DNA of 64,000 nucleotides, from the NCBI GenBank assembly GCA_963783245.1, contig CAWAMS010000001.1:310001-374000 (forward strand), given 5' to 3'. The position numbers were made by a program, and so were the translations under genes. Under the pieces are notes generated by a model, which did no database searches, was not told the origin of the DNA, and worked only from the letters and a program-made list of their open reading frames with translations. This DNA is from Bog-473 sp963783245 (GTDB lineage Bacteria; Actinomycetota; Acidimicrobiia; Acidimicrobiales; RAAP-2). Numbering within the stretch: position 1 is the stretch's first letter; each line of letters starts with the position of its first letter. Positions 9,028 through 18,255 of this stretch are shown here, piece by piece.

Positions 9028-10589
9028 GCCCGGCCCTGCCCACGGCGAAGACCAAGAAGCAGGCGCTCGGCCCGTACGGCCGGGTCAGCAGTGCCGTCAA
9101 CGAGCTCGACGACCGGCTCGGGCTGGCCAAGGGCGGCCGGGTCATGCTGGACAAGATCTTCCCCGACCACTGGTCCTTCATGCTGGGGGAGATCGCGCTC
9201 TACTCGTTCGTGGTACTGATCGCGACCGGCATCTTCCTGGCCCTGTATTTCGTGCCGTCGAGCACCCAGGTCATCTATCACGGTACCTACACGCCGCTCC
9301 GGGGCCAGCGGGTGTCCGAGGCGTTCAATTCGACGGTCAACATCTCCTTCGGTGTGCGTGGCGGGCTGCTGGTGCGCCAGATGCATCACTGGGCGGCGGA
9401 CATCTTCGTCGGCTCCATCGTGGTCCACATGGCGCGCGTCTTCTTTACCGGAGCCTTCCGTAAGCCACGCGAGCTCAACTGGATCATCGGCACCACCATG
9501 CTGATCCTCGCCATCCTCGAGGGGTTCATCGGGTACTCGTTGCCCGACGACCTCATTTCGGGGACGGGCCTGCGCATCGGCTACTCCATCGTCGAGTCGA
9601 TCCCGTTCGTCGGGAGCTACCTTGGCACGCTGTTGTGGGGAGGGCAGTTCCCGGGCAACGGCATCATCATCCCGCGCTTCTTCATCATCCACGTCCTCAT
9701 CATCCCGCTCGCCTTCTTCGGGCTGTTGGGCGCACACCTCGGGCTGTTGGTGCGCCAGAAGCACACGCAATTCAAGGGCCCTGGGCGCACCGAGACCAAC
9801 GTTGTCGGATCACCGATGTTCCCCACGTTCATGGCCAAGACCACCGGTTTCCTCTTCATGGTGGTCGGCGCCACGGCGCTTCTGGGCGCGTTCGCCCAGA
9901 TCAACCCCATCTGGCAGTTCGGCTCGTACGATGCCTCGAAGATCTCGTATGCCGTGCAGCCCGACTGGTACATGGGCTGGCTCGACGGCGCCTTGCGGAT
10001 CATGCCGGCCTGGGAGTTCGCGGGCTGGGGGCATACCATTCCCCTCGAGGTCCTCCTGCCCGCCGTCATCTTCCCCGGCCTGATCTTCAACATCGCCCTC
10101 ATCTGGCCCTACATCGAACGTCGCATAACCGGGGACAACGAGTTGCACAACCTCCTCGATCGCCCGCGGGACCGGCCCAAGCGCACGGCCGCCGGCGCCG
10201 CAATGCTGGCATTGTTGTTCACGCTGTTCGCAGCCAGCTCGACCGACGTCCTGGCCAACTACTTCCGCCTGTCGCTGAACCTGGTGCTGTGGTCCTTCCG
10301 TATCCTGACGTTCGTCGTGCCGATAGTCGTCGGGTTCGTCACCTATGGGATCTGCAAGGAGATGCAGGGTGTGCGGGGCATCGGGAAACGTAAGCGTGCG
10401 GTCGTCGTCCACCGCTCCGCCGAAGGCGAGTACACCACCGTCCCCACACCCCCGCGGCCCGGCGACACCCCCGAGGAGCTGGAGCCCGAACCGGTGCCGG
10501 ACCGGATCGACATCTCGCCGCTGGCTGCGCCTGCGCTGACCGCCAGCAGGGAGAGCTCGCCCACGGGCGCCCGCCAGGTCAGCCGCTAG
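9024..10589 (+). CDS. qcrB: Cytochrome b subunit of the bc1 complex
   Basis: 521 residues. HWSFMLGEIALYSF opens the b-type core, VRQMHHWAADIFV and LIIPLAFFGLLGAHLG carry haem-ligand histidines, and QPDWYMGWLDG is the actinobacterial form of the PEWY region. There is a long hydrophilic C-terminal tail (about 90 residues), as usual in Actinobacteria. It forms the quinol oxidation site with QcrA. Its last 11 bases overlap the 3' end of the convergent MFS gene. Confidence 0.95.
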   Translation: MSPALPTAKTKKQALGPYGRVSSAVNELDDRLGLAKGGRVMLDKIFPDHWSFMLGEIALYSFVVLIATGIFLALYFVPSSTQVIYHGTYTPLRGQRVSEAFNSTVNISFGVRGGLLVRQMHHWAADIFVGSIVVHMARVFFTGAFRKPRELNWIIGTTMLILAILEGFIGYSLPDDLISGTGLRIGYSIVESIPFVGSYLGTLLWGGQFPGNGIIIPRFFIIHVLIIPLAFFGLLGAHLGLLVRQKHTQFKGPGRTETNVVGSPMFPTFMAKTTGFLFMVVGATALLGAFAQINPIWQFGSYDASKISYAVQPDWYMGWLDGALRIMPAWEFAGWGHTIPLEVLLPAVIFPGLIFNIALIWPYIERRITGDNELHNLLDRPRDRPKRTAAGAAMLALLFTLFAASSTDVLANYFRLSLNLVLWSFRILTFVVPIVVGFVTYGICKEMQGVRGIGKRKRAVVVHRSAEGEYTTVPTPPRPGDTPEELEPEPVPDRIDISPLAAPALTASRESSPTGARQVSR

Positions 10590-11824
10590 TTGTAGCGACC
10601 GGCGGCCGCAGGCGTTCGTAGAGCGACGAGGCCAGCGAGGAAGCGCCGAACCCTGCGCCGAGCACGCACACGCCGGCCCACCCGTGGCCGCCGTAGACGA
10701 CGCCGGCCGTAAGGGAGCCAACGGCGCCGCCGATGAAGTAGCAGACCATGTAGGCGCTGTTGATCCTGCTCCGCGCATCGGGCCGCAGGGCGTAGATGAG
10801 GGCCTGATTGGTGATCTGCATGCCTTGGGTCCCGATGTCCAGCACGACGATGCCCACGATGAGCGCGGCGAGCCCCGACCGGCCGAACCACAAGAGCCCG
10901 AACGAACCGGTCAGGAGAACGCCCGCCACCAGGGTGGCCATGGTGGAGCGATTGGCGTCGGCCAGCTTGCCGGCCAGGTTGGCGGCGAAGATCCCGGCTG
11001 CCCCCACCAGGCCGAACAGGCCGATGACGGCGCTCGAGTAGTGGTAGGGAGCACCCGACAGCAGGAACGCGATCGACGTCCAGAGCACGCTGAAACAGGC
11101 GAAGGCGCACGCGCCGTGCCACGCCCGCCGGCGCAGGACGGGCTCATCGACCAGCAGGCGGAGCGACGATCCCACCAGGCTCCAATAGGCGCGGTGCGGG
11201 CGGGGCCCTTCGGTCGGAAGTGCTCTCCACAAAATGGCGGCGAAAACGACCATGAGTGCGGCGGAGAACCAGTAGATGGCGCGCCAGCCGGCGAGTTGGG
11301 CCACGAGCCCCGAGACTGTGCGGGCCAGCAGGATGCCCAGGAGAAGACCCGTCATGATCGCGCGCGACGACCCGGCCACGGCGTTCAGGCGGAGCCAGGT
11401 CGGCGGCGAACGGGATCATCACCTGCCCGGCGACCGACGATGTGCCGACCGCGATGGAGGCGAGGCCGAACACCCAGATATTGGGCGCGAGGGCGCACGC
11501 CACCAGGGCGACGGCGGCGATGCCGAAGATGCGCACCACCAGGATCCGGCGTGGATGCAGATCGCCCAGCGGCACGACAAGGAGCAGCCCGGCTGCATAG
11601 CCGACCTGTGTCGCCGTGATGATCAACGAGGTGAGGCCGGAACCGCTGTGGAAGTCGTGGGCGACCAGGTGCAGCACCGGCTGGGCGTAGTACAGGTTGG
11701 CCACCACCGCGCCCGTCGCCACAGCGATGAGGATCACCAACGAGCGCGAGAGCTGCCCCGAATGTGGCGACAGAGACCCGGAGGCTGGCGGAGACCCGGT
11801 GGTTGGCGGAGACCCGGTCGTCAC
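10579..11824 (-). CDS. Major facilitator superfamily transporter (frameshifted in this sequence)
   Basis: Twelve-span MFS carrier read in two frames. The N-terminal half contains NLYYAQPVLHLVA and the motif A-like GDLHPRRILV; the C-terminal half begins AIMTGLLLGILLARTVSG. The halves join at about 11359-11366, in GTCGCGCGCGATC. Adding one CG gives RGRVVARAIMTG, which fits the family. Substrate unknown; relatives are annotated as drug or sugar-efflux permeases. It is divergent from arsR, so the palindrome at 11881 could control it as well. Its tail overlaps qcrB. Confidence 0.8.
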
Positions 11825-11880
11825 CCGCTCAGGCTAACGGGCGGCCGATCTCCTCGAGGCTCCGTCGTCGCAGCGTGTAA

Positions 11881-11902
11881 TAGTCAAGTATCTACTTTAC
11901 TA
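11881..11902. promoter_or_regulatory. Palindromic operator between the MFS gene and arsR
   Basis: An AT-rich inverted repeat stands out from its GC-rich surroundings: left arm TAGTCAAGTA (11881-11890), spacer TC, right arm TACTTTACTA (11893-11902). Nine of ten positions match. It lies 30 bp upstream of the chosen arsR start and about 56 bp from the divergent MFS start. This is the expected place and form for an ArsR-type winged-helix operator, suggesting autoregulation and perhaps co-control of the transporter (inference). Confidence 0.6.
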
Positions 11903-11931
11903 TGAGGCGCTCCGCCCCTATACTAAAGGAG

Positions 11932-12279
11932 ATGCTTGACCAAACGATCGACCTCGATCGGACCTTCCAGGCACTGGCCGATCGCAGCAGGCGGTCCATG
12001 GTGGAACGCCTCACCCTTGGCCCCGCCTCGGTGAGCGAATTGAGTCGTCCGTTGGCCATGTCTCTGGCCGCGGTGGTCCAGCACGTGCAGGTCCTCGAGG
12101 CGTGCGGCCTCGTGAAGTCCGAGAAGGTCGGGAGGACGCGCGTGTGCAGGATGGAGCCGGCCGCGATGGCCGCCGCCGAACAGTGGATCACCGAACGGCG
12201 CCGTGGCTGGGAATCCCGTCTCGATCGACTGGGCGACGTCCTGCACGAAGAAACCGCTACAGCCAAGGAGAGCCCGTGA
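11932..12279 (+). CDS. ArsR-family transcriptional regulator
   Basis: 115-residue winged-helix protein. TFQALADRSRRSMVERL opens the domain, SVSELSRPLAMSLAAVVQHVQVL is the helix-turn-helix, and VGRTRVCRM forms the wing. The long basic tail WITERRRGWESRLDRL is common in the ArsR branch that partners SRPBCC proteins. No metal-binding CxC motif is visible, so arsenic or metal sensing is not implied. ATG 11932 is used, although AAAGGAG abuts it; an ATG at 11902 falls inside the operator. First gene of an overlapping three-gene operon. Confidence 0.85.
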   Translation: MLDQTIDLDRTFQALADRSRRSMVERLTLGPASVSELSRPLAMSLAAVVQHVQVLEACGLVKSEKVGRTRVCRMEPAAMAAAEQWITERRRGWESRLDRLGDVLHEETATAKESP

Positions 12280-12743
12280 GCATGTCCACCACGACCCACG
12301 ACACATTTGTCATCGAGCGGACGTACGAGACGCCGGTCGCGAGCGTGTTCCGCGCCTGGGCGGATCCCGAGAGAAAAGCCCGTTGGTTCGCGGGCGCGGC
12401 CGGCGCACTCGGCAACGGCTACGAGCTCGACTTCCGGGAGGGAGGGCTCGAGCGCAACCGCGGCGGGCCACCGGGTGGTCCGGTCTACACGTACACCGCC
12501 CAGTTCCGCGACATCGTCGTCGACCAGCGGATCGTCTACACCTACGAGATGTCGGCCGACGATTCCCGGATTTCGGTGAGCGTGGCCACCGTGGAGTTCC
12601 GCGAGCTCGACGGGGCCACACAGCTCGTCCTCACGGAGCAGGGTGTGTTCCTCGACGGCCGCGACACGGCGGCCCAACGGGAGGAAGGGACCCGGGCCCT
12701 CCTCGGCTCCTTGTCCGAATTGCTGGCAGGAATGAAGCAGTGA
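12276..12743 (+). CDS. SRPBCC (AHSA1-like) domain protein
   Basis: Single START/Bet v 1-like fold of about 155 residues. ERTYETPVASVFRAWADPE and ARWFAG are the typical opening of the AHSA1 group, and EGTRALLGSLSELL closes it. Such proteins bind small hydrophobic ligands and are often co-transcribed with an ArsR regulator; the ligand is unknown. GTG 12276 overlaps the arsR stop and sits 5 bases after AAGGAG; ATG 12282 is the alternative. Confidence 0.85.
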   Translation: MSMSTTTHDTFVIERTYETPVASVFRAWADPERKARWFAGAAGALGNGYELDFREGGLERNRGGPPGGPVYTYTAQFRDIVVDQRIVYTYEMSADDSRISVSVATVEFRELDGATQLVLTEQGVFLDGRDTAAQREEGTRALLGSLSELLAGMKQ

Positions 12744-13306
12744 GCACGCTGGCTTCGTTCATCTTCACCAGTCTCGACGGCTTCTACGAAGGCCCGGAGG
12801 GCGAGATCGACTGGCCGATCATCGACGAGGAGTTCAAGGCGTTCGCCGTGGGGCAGCTGGACGAGGCTGACGTCCTGGGCTTCGGTCGCGCCACCTACGA
12901 GCACATGGCGGCCTACTGGCCGACCGAGCAGGCCGTGTCCGACGACCCGGCCATCAGCTCGCGGATGAACGCCATGGAGAAGCTCGTCTTCTCGAGGACG
13001 CTCACCGACGCGGCCTGGTCGGGCACCACCGTCGTGCGCGGGGAAGCCACAGAGTGCATCCCTTCGATCAAGGCTGCCGCGGGCAAGGACGTGCTTGTGC
13101 TCGGGAGCGCACATCTGACGGCCGACCTGGCGCAGGCCGGAGTCCTCGACGAGTTGCGCATCATGGTGTGCCCCGTCGTGCTCGGCCAGGGCCGGTCACT
13201 CTTCGACGACGCCGAACACCGCGTCCCCCTGAACCTTCTTCGCGTGCGGCAGTTCGATTCGGGCACTCTCGTGCTGACCTACCGACCGACGCCCCCCGCA
13301 AGCTGA
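12740..13306 (+). CDS. Dihydrofolate reductase-like (RibD C-terminal) protein
   Basis: 188 residues, RibD_C/YwjB-like fold. SFIFTSLDGFYEGPEG opens it, DVLGFGRATYEHMAAYWP is the substrate-side motif, VLVLGSAHLTADL is the nucleotide-binding glycine region, and PVVLGQGRSLF closes it. These stand-alone reductases are NADPH-dependent by family; the substrate is unknown. The GTG start overlaps the upstream stop by 4 bp, making it the last gene of the arsR operon. Confidence 0.85.
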   Translation: MSTLASFIFTSLDGFYEGPEGEIDWPIIDEEFKAFAVGQLDEADVLGFGRATYEHMAAYWPTEQAVSDDPAISSRMNAMEKLVFSRTLTDAAWSGTTVVRGEATECIPSIKAAAGKDVLVLGSAHLTADLAQAGVLDELRIMVCPVVLGQGRSLFDDAEHRVPLNLLRVRQFDSGTLVLTYRPTPPAS

Positions 13307-13332
13307 GACGCCGGAGAGCACCGGGGCCTTCC

Positions 13333-13725
13333 TCAGACGTGCCCTCCCCGCCGGCTCTCGGCGGTCACACCGACCAGTGCGGTGAGGATGAGCGAGATCC
13401 CGGGGAAGATCAGCCAGATGCCGAAGACGAGCGAGTTGACCGTCAGGAAGGCCCCCATACCGAGGACGAAGGGCCAGATGGAGCTGCTGGGGAAGGAATC
13501 GATGTCACCCGCACCCTCCGCGATGGAGGCGTCGTCCCTGTCCTCGACCCGTTGCCCCATGCGCCGGTGCCAGTAGTAGTAGTAGCTCCCGGGGAGAAAG
13601 CCCAGCGTGCAGGTGCCAATCAGCATCGCGGTGCCCGCCTGTTCTTGGCTCCAGAACCAGTAGACGATTCCCACCAGGCCGAAGAAGACGCCGAGGAACA
13701 ACAAGATGATGGCCTCGATCTTCAT
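13333..13725 (-). CDS. ctaF: Actinobacterial cytochrome c oxidase subunit IV
   Basis: 130 residues with two pairs of membrane segments. The central GSYYYYWHRRMGQRVEDR and the preceding YWFWSQEQAGTAML are hallmarks of the actinobacterial CtaF subunit. It is an accessory subunit of aa3 oxidase. The ATG overlaps the ctaD stop in ATGA. Last gene of ctaC-ctaD-ctaF. Confidence 0.9.
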   Translation of the reverse strand: MKIEAIILLFLGVFFGLVGIVYWFWSQEQAGTAMLIGTCTLGFLPGSYYYYWHRRMGQRVEDRDDASIAEGAGDIDSFPSSSIWPFVLGMGAFLTVNSLVFGIWLIFPGISLILTALVGVTAESRRGGHV

Positions 13726-15548
13726 GCGACAGGCTCCTTCTGCTTCTGTCGGGCCCTGGCGGCGACCTCTGCTGCGTGCCCGTGCGGCACGGCTACGGCA
13801 TCTGGGTGGTTGTAGTCCCAGGTCGGCCGTTCCGAACGGATCGGGGGCAGGTGGGTGTAGTTGTGGTGTGGTGGGGGCGAGGTGGTGAACCACTCCAAGG
13901 TGTGGGCGTCCCACGGGTTGTTCCCCGCCGGCACGGGTTTGCGCCACGACACCCACAGGTTCCACAGCAGGACGGCGAACGAGATGGCGATGATGAACGC
14001 CCCGACGGTGGACACGATGTTGTAGCTCTGCCAGCCCAGGTTGGAGGGATAGCTGGCCACACGTCTGGGCATCCCGAGCAGACCGACGACATATTGGGGC
14101 ATGAAAGTGACCCAGAACCCGACGAACATGAGCCAGAAGTGCCACTTCCCGAGCGTGTCGTTCAGCATCCGGCCGAACATCTTCGGATACCAGTAGTACA
14201 AGCCGGCGAACCCGGCGAAGACCGCCGTCCCGAAGAGCACCTGGTGGAAGTGGGCCACCACGAAATAGGTGTCATGCGTGGAGAAGTCGATCGGTGGGGA
14301 CGCCAGCATGATCCCGGTCACTCCGCCCATGAGGAAGGCCAGTAGGAAGCCGACACAGAACAGCATGGGCGTCTTGAAGGTCAGCTGGCCGTGCCACATG
14401 GTGCCGATCCAGTTGAAGAACTTGATCCCGGTGGGGACGGCGATGAGCAGGCTCAGGAAGGAGAAGAAGGGCAACAGCACGGCCCCGGTGGTGAACATGT
14501 GGTGTGCCCAGACACCGGTGGACAGGGCGGCGATCGCCATGGTCGCGAAGACCATGCCCTTGTACCCGAACACCGGCTTGCGGGAGAAGACGGGCAGGAT
14601 CTCGGTCACGATGCCGAAGAAGGGGAGGGCCAGGATATAGACCTCCGGATGACCGAAGAACCAGAAGAGGTTCTGCCACAGCAGGGGCGACCCGCACGTG
14701 GCCAGGGGGGCACCTGTGACCGTATGGCAGCCGACGGCGGTGAAGATGTGGGTACCGAAGTGCCGGTCGCAGAAAAGCATGACCAGCCCGCTGGTGAGTA
14801 CCGGGAAGGCGATCAGGATGAGGATCCCGGTCACCAACATGTTCCAGGTGAAGATGGGCATCCGGAACATGGTCATGCCCGGGGCGCGGAGGTAGAAGAT
14901 GGTGGCGACCAGGTTGACCCCGGTGAAGATGGCCGAGAACCCGGTCAGGACCAGGGCCATGATCCACACGTCGCCTCCGATGCCCGGTGACGCGATGGAG
15001 TTCGACAGCGGCGCGTAGGCGACCCATCCGAAGCTGGCGGCTCCCCCGGCCACCAAGAAGCCCAACATCATGGTGATCGACCCGGTGAGGTAGAGCCAGT
15101 AGCTCAGGGCGTTGAGCCGGGGGAACGCCATGTCGGGCGCGCCGATCTGCAGCGGCACCACATAATTCGCCAGCCCTCCGAAGGCGAACGGGCCGGCGAA
15201 GAGATAGAGCATGAGGCTGCCGTGCATGGTGAACAGCTCGTTGTACTGCCCGAACGTGAGCAGGGACGAGTGGGGCGACGTCAGCTGGAGCCGGATGAAC
15301 AGCGCCATGATCCCGGCGAAATAGAACATGACGAGCGACGTGATCATGTAGCTGAGGCCGATCACCTTGTGATCGGTGGAGGTCAGCCACTTGAGGATCC
15401 CGGTCGGGCCGTGGTCCTCGTGCCCGTGGCCCGCGGCGTGCCCGTCCTCGGACCCGTGCCCGCCGGCATCGGGCTGGTGCAGGTCCGGCGTATCCTCCAC
15501 GCCGGCTCCGGGCATGGGTGGGGCGAGAACGTCAGCGACGTCAGTCAC
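13722..15548 (-). CDS. ctaD: Cytochrome c oxidase subunit I
   Basis: Catalytic haem-copper subunit. After a histidine-rich N-terminal extension (HGSEDGHAAGHGHEDHG), the core begins LTSTDHKVIGL. WFFGHPEVYILALP carries the CuB histidine and the cross-linked tyrosine, HHMFTTG the next pair of histidines, and HFHQVLFG the haem ligands. The GTG start at 15548 gives 608 residues and overlaps the ctaC stop by 8 bp; earlier in-frame starts lie inside ctaC. The histidine-rich leader might bind copper (inference). Confidence 0.95.
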   Translation of the reverse strand: MTDVADVLAPPMPGAGVEDTPDLHQPDAGGHGSEDGHAAGHGHEDHGPTGILKWLTSTDHKVIGLSYMITSLVMFYFAGIMALFIRLQLTSPHSSLLTFGQYNELFTMHGSLMLYLFAGPFAFGGLANYVVPLQIGAPDMAFPRLNALSYWLYLTGSITMMLGFLVAGGAASFGWVAYAPLSNSIASPGIGGDVWIMALVLTGFSAIFTGVNLVATIFYLRAPGMTMFRMPIFTWNMLVTGILILIAFPVLTSGLVMLFCDRHFGTHIFTAVGCHTVTGAPLATCGSPLLWQNLFWFFGHPEVYILALPFFGIVTEILPVFSRKPVFGYKGMVFATMAIAALSTGVWAHHMFTTGAVLLPFFSFLSLLIAVPTGIKFFNWIGTMWHGQLTFKTPMLFCVGFLLAFLMGGVTGIMLASPPIDFSTHDTYFVVAHFHQVLFGTAVFAGFAGLYYWYPKMFGRMLNDTLGKWHFWLMFVGFWVTFMPQYVVGLLGMPRRVASYPSNLGWQSYNIVSTVGAFIIAISFAVLLWNLWVSWRKPVPAGNNPWDAHTLEWFTTSPPPHHNYTHLPPIRSERPTWDYNHPDAVAVPHGHAAEVAARARQKQKEPVA

Positions 15549-16434
15549 CAGAGAGGTCACCTCCAAGGTTGTTGCTGGGAGAGTTCGTGGTCGCCTTCGC
15601 GTTGCCGACCCCGGCGGGGAGCTTCGGAACCGACGCGGGGTTGTTCCTGACTCGAGCCTGATTTCCACGCAGCCATTCGGAGTACCGGGCCGGTGTGACC
15701 GCTCTCACGTTGAAGAACATCAGTGAGTGGTAGAGGCCGCAGAGCTGCGTGCACTGGCCACGGAAGTCCCCGGTGCGGAGCGCGTTGAAATCGAAGGACG
15801 TGGTGTAGCCGGGACTGGCGTAGCGGCTGAAGTTGAACTCGGGGACGTAGAAACCGTGCAGGACATCGAGCGACAGCAGGTGGATCTCCACGTTGACGCC
15901 CGTGGGGATGACCATCGTCGGATCGTCCGTGGTCTGGCCGATGACCTTGACCCCGCCGGGGTAGTCGAATTCCCAGCCCCACTGGAAGGCCTTCACGGTG
16001 ATGGTGGCCCCCGGATGCGCCGGCTCGGCGTCCACCTTGTTCTCGGCCAGCACGGTGAAGACGAAGAGCCCGATGACGATGAGGATCGGGACGACCGTGT
16101 AGACGATTTCCAGTGCCGTGTGGTACTGGGTCTGCTTGGGCATTTCCTCGGACCTGCGTCGGTACCGGAAGATGGCCCAGAGGATCAGGAGAAGGACGAA
16201 GCCACCGACCACGAGACCCGCGATGAAGAAGAGTTGCCAGAGGTGGAATTCGGTGCGCCCCTGCGTGGTGGCTCCCGGGAACTGGCCGAAGCTCGGGAGT
16301 TTGCAGCCGCCGAGAACGAGCGCCCCCCCCACCACGGTGGCTGCAGCGAGCAGCCGGGAGCGGCGTTTCGGGGTGGGAATTTCGGCCGCCGAGTCGGGTG
16401 CGTCCGCCGAAGGGCTGGTCAATGACGAGTCCAC
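15541..16434 (-). CDS. ctaC: Cytochrome c oxidase subunit II
   Basis: 297 residues. A lipobox-like LVLGGC near residue 44 suggests a lipid-anchored or processed N-terminus, followed by two membrane spans and a periplasmic-type cupredoxin domain. The CuA site is visible as HGFYVPEFNF and CTQLCGLYHSLMFF. It accepts electrons from QcrC. The tail after the CuA domain is long and rich in Asn, Ala and Thr. First gene of ctaCDF. Confidence 0.95.
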   Translation of the reverse strand: MDSSLTSPSADAPDSAAEIPTPKRRSRLLAAATVVGGALVLGGCKLPSFGQFPGATTQGRTEFHLWQLFFIAGLVVGGFVLLLILWAIFRYRRRSEEMPKQTQYHTALEIVYTVVPILIVIGLFVFTVLAENKVDAEPAHPGATITVKAFQWGWEFDYPGGVKVIGQTTDDPTMVIPTGVNVEIHLLSLDVLHGFYVPEFNFSRYASPGYTTSFDFNALRTGDFRGQCTQLCGLYHSLMFFNVRAVTPARYSEWLRGNQARVRNNPASVPKLPAGVGNAKATTNSPSNNLGGDLSGD

Positions 16435-16509
16435 GACGCTGACACTATCGAACCCCGCGGAAAAAGACGAAGTAGCAGCACAACGGGTTGCGCGCCGATT
16501 GAATTGTGG

Positions 16510-17826
16510 TCAATGGCCGCGCGGTCCCGGGTCGCTTTCATCGTGACCGCCCGCCTCGTTCGCCGCCCAGGTGAAAACCCCACGGGCCATCGTCGAGGTC
16601 GACGCCGCGGCACGGGCTGCGAACACGTCGTGGCGGGCGCGTTGGATGGCGTCGTCTGCGGGGTCGGCCAGCCATGCGCTCTCGACGAGGTGACCGGCCA
16701 GGCGGAGCGCCGCCTCGGCACCCTCGGGATCGCCGGCATCGCCGGCCAAGGCCACGAGTTCCAGGGCCCGGTCGGCCAGGACGCCGGGGCCACCGGCCAG
16801 AGAGGCCAGTTCGGCCGCCAGGGCTCGCTCCCCGGCAGGTTTCAACGTGGCCGGATTCCCGTCCCACCAGCCTCCGTACTGGCGCCAGACGGTGTGCACG
16901 ATGAACTCGGGTTCGTCGTAGACCGGTCGGAGGTAGGGGCGCTCCTCGAGCTCGGCCGGGGGGCGCACGGCGTGGATGGCCTCGTCCAACCGGCCCCCCG
17001 CATTCATGACCGCCAGGGTCTGCTCGACGAGCGACTCGAGCAGGTCGGCCGTGTCCGCCAGGGCCTGGCGCACCCGGTCGGCTCCGATCACCGGCAGTCC
17101 GTGCCCCGGCAGGAGGAACGCCGCCTCCAGCGTCAGCATGCGACGGAGCGCCTGTGCCCATTCGCGCGGATAGCGCTGCACCTTCTGCGGATTGCCGGCA
17201 TTGGGCGAGGCCCAGATGAAGAGGTCGCCGCAGCACAGCACCCGCGACTCGGCGTGCCAGGTGATCGTATGGTCGTCCGTCTCCCCCTTCTCGTGGCGCA
17301 GTGCGAAGTCGCGGCCACCCACCGCGAGGTCCAAGGTCTCGCGATAGGTGCGGTCTGGGTAGCGGTACTCGGTGGGCCACTGCAGGTCCGTGAAGCCGAA
17401 CTGGCGCCGGTTGATGATCGTGTTGTAGCCCGCCGTGAGGATGTAGCGATCGAAGCGGGCGGGCAACGCGTGGTGGGCGATCACCTCGGGCCGGGCCCAG
17501 CCACGTTCTTCTGCCTCCTCCTCCCACACGGGCACGCCGAAGACATGGTCGATGTGACCGTGCGAGTAGATGGCGGTATGCAACCGGGAGCCCGTCCACC
17601 GCCGGATGTCGCCGTGCACCACCGGAGCCAGGGGAAGGCTGCCGGTGTCGACCAGCACCAGGCCCTCCTCGGTGTCGAACGCCGAGACATTGGCGAACGA
17701 GGGGGTGAAACCGACCCCGTCGGTGATCTCCACGAACCCGCCGACGTGGTCCACCGGGTGGAAGGTGGCGGTCGAGATCTCGCCGCGCCAGAGGCGATCC
17801 GCGATGGTCAGGACATCATCGGACAT
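16510..17826 (-). CDS. Alkylsulfatase-like metallo-beta-lactamase-fold hydrolase
   Basis: 438 residues. The N-terminal MBL domain has SHGHIDHVFG (zinc site) near residue 90, a later LLPGHG and CCGDLFIW. The second half holds YGGWWDGNPATLKP, the signature of the alkylsulfatase dimerisation domain. The C-terminal SCP2-like domain of SdsA-type enzymes is missing, so it is a shortened member. Probable role is hydrolysis of an alkyl sulfate or similar ester (inference). A leader peptide is not visible, so it is likely cytoplasmic. It lies 75 bp downstream of the ctaC start on the same strand, with no operon link evident. Confidence 0.8.
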   Translation of the reverse strand: MSDDVLTIADRLWRGEISTATFHPVDHVGGFVEITDGVGFTPSFANVSAFDTEEGLVLVDTGSLPLAPVVHGDIRRWTGSRLHTAIYSHGHIDHVFGVPVWEEEAEERGWARPEVIAHHALPARFDRYILTAGYNTIINRRQFGFTDLQWPTEYRYPDRTYRETLDLAVGGRDFALRHEKGETDDHTITWHAESRVLCCGDLFIWASPNAGNPQKVQRYPREWAQALRRMLTLEAAFLLPGHGLPVIGADRVRQALADTADLLESLVEQTLAVMNAGGRLDEAIHAVRPPAELEERPYLRPVYDEPEFIVHTVWRQYGGWWDGNPATLKPAGERALAAELASLAGGPGVLADRALELVALAGDAGDPEGAEAALRLAGHLVESAWLADPADDAIQRARHDVFAARAAASTSTMARGVFTWAANEAGGHDESDPGPRGH

Positions 17827-17880
17827 GCGGTCCCCCGACTCTGACGACTGTCGAGACGGCCGGACCGGAGCCCGGCGTAG

Positions 17881-18144
17881 TCAGCTCCGCGAGGTCGGGT
17901 CGTCGGTCGCCGGGGAGGGAGCAGGTGCGGGGGCCGGGGCCGCCGCTGCTTCGGACGTGCCGTTGCTCGTGGCGAGGTTCGAATCCTGGGAGGCCTTCTT
18001 GCCCTCACCCATGCCCTTTTCGAACTCGTTCTTGGCCGAACCCAGATTGCGGGCCAGCTTGGGGATGGCGGCCCCACCGAAGAGGAGCACGACGACAACG
18101 ATCAGGACGATGACCCCATCGACTCCGAAAATCTCTGCCAGCAT
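17881..18144 (-). CDS. tatA: Twin-arginine translocase subunit TatA/TatE
   Basis: 87 residues: a short N-terminal helix IFGVDGVIVLIVVVVLLFGG, then the hinge and amphipathic helix beginning IPKLARNLGSAKNEFEKGM, then a proline/alanine-rich low-complexity tail. This is the standard TatA layout. ATG 18144 is chosen because GGAGG lies 6 bases upstream; the longer reading has no such site. The Tat pathway would serve the Rieske protein of this window (family knowledge). tatC and tatB are not nearby. Confidence 0.88.
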   Translation of the reverse strand: MLAEIFGVDGVIVLIVVVVLLFGGAAIPKLARNLGSAKNEFEKGMGEGKKASQDSNLATSNGTSEAAAAPAPAPAPSPATDDPTSRS

Positions 18145-18255
18145 GTGGACCTCCTTCGCCGTCCACGTCGCGGTGGACCCGAAAGTCAGGTTAGACCGAA
18201 TCCGCCCGTGCGCCCACCGCACCGGGCACAACGGCGGGCCCGTTCGGGGCCGGGG

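Noticed and set aside
11902..11931. Earlier ATG at 11902 for the ArsR gene
   Set aside because: It lies inside the palindrome and has no ribosome-binding sequence; ATG 11932 matches the family N-terminus.
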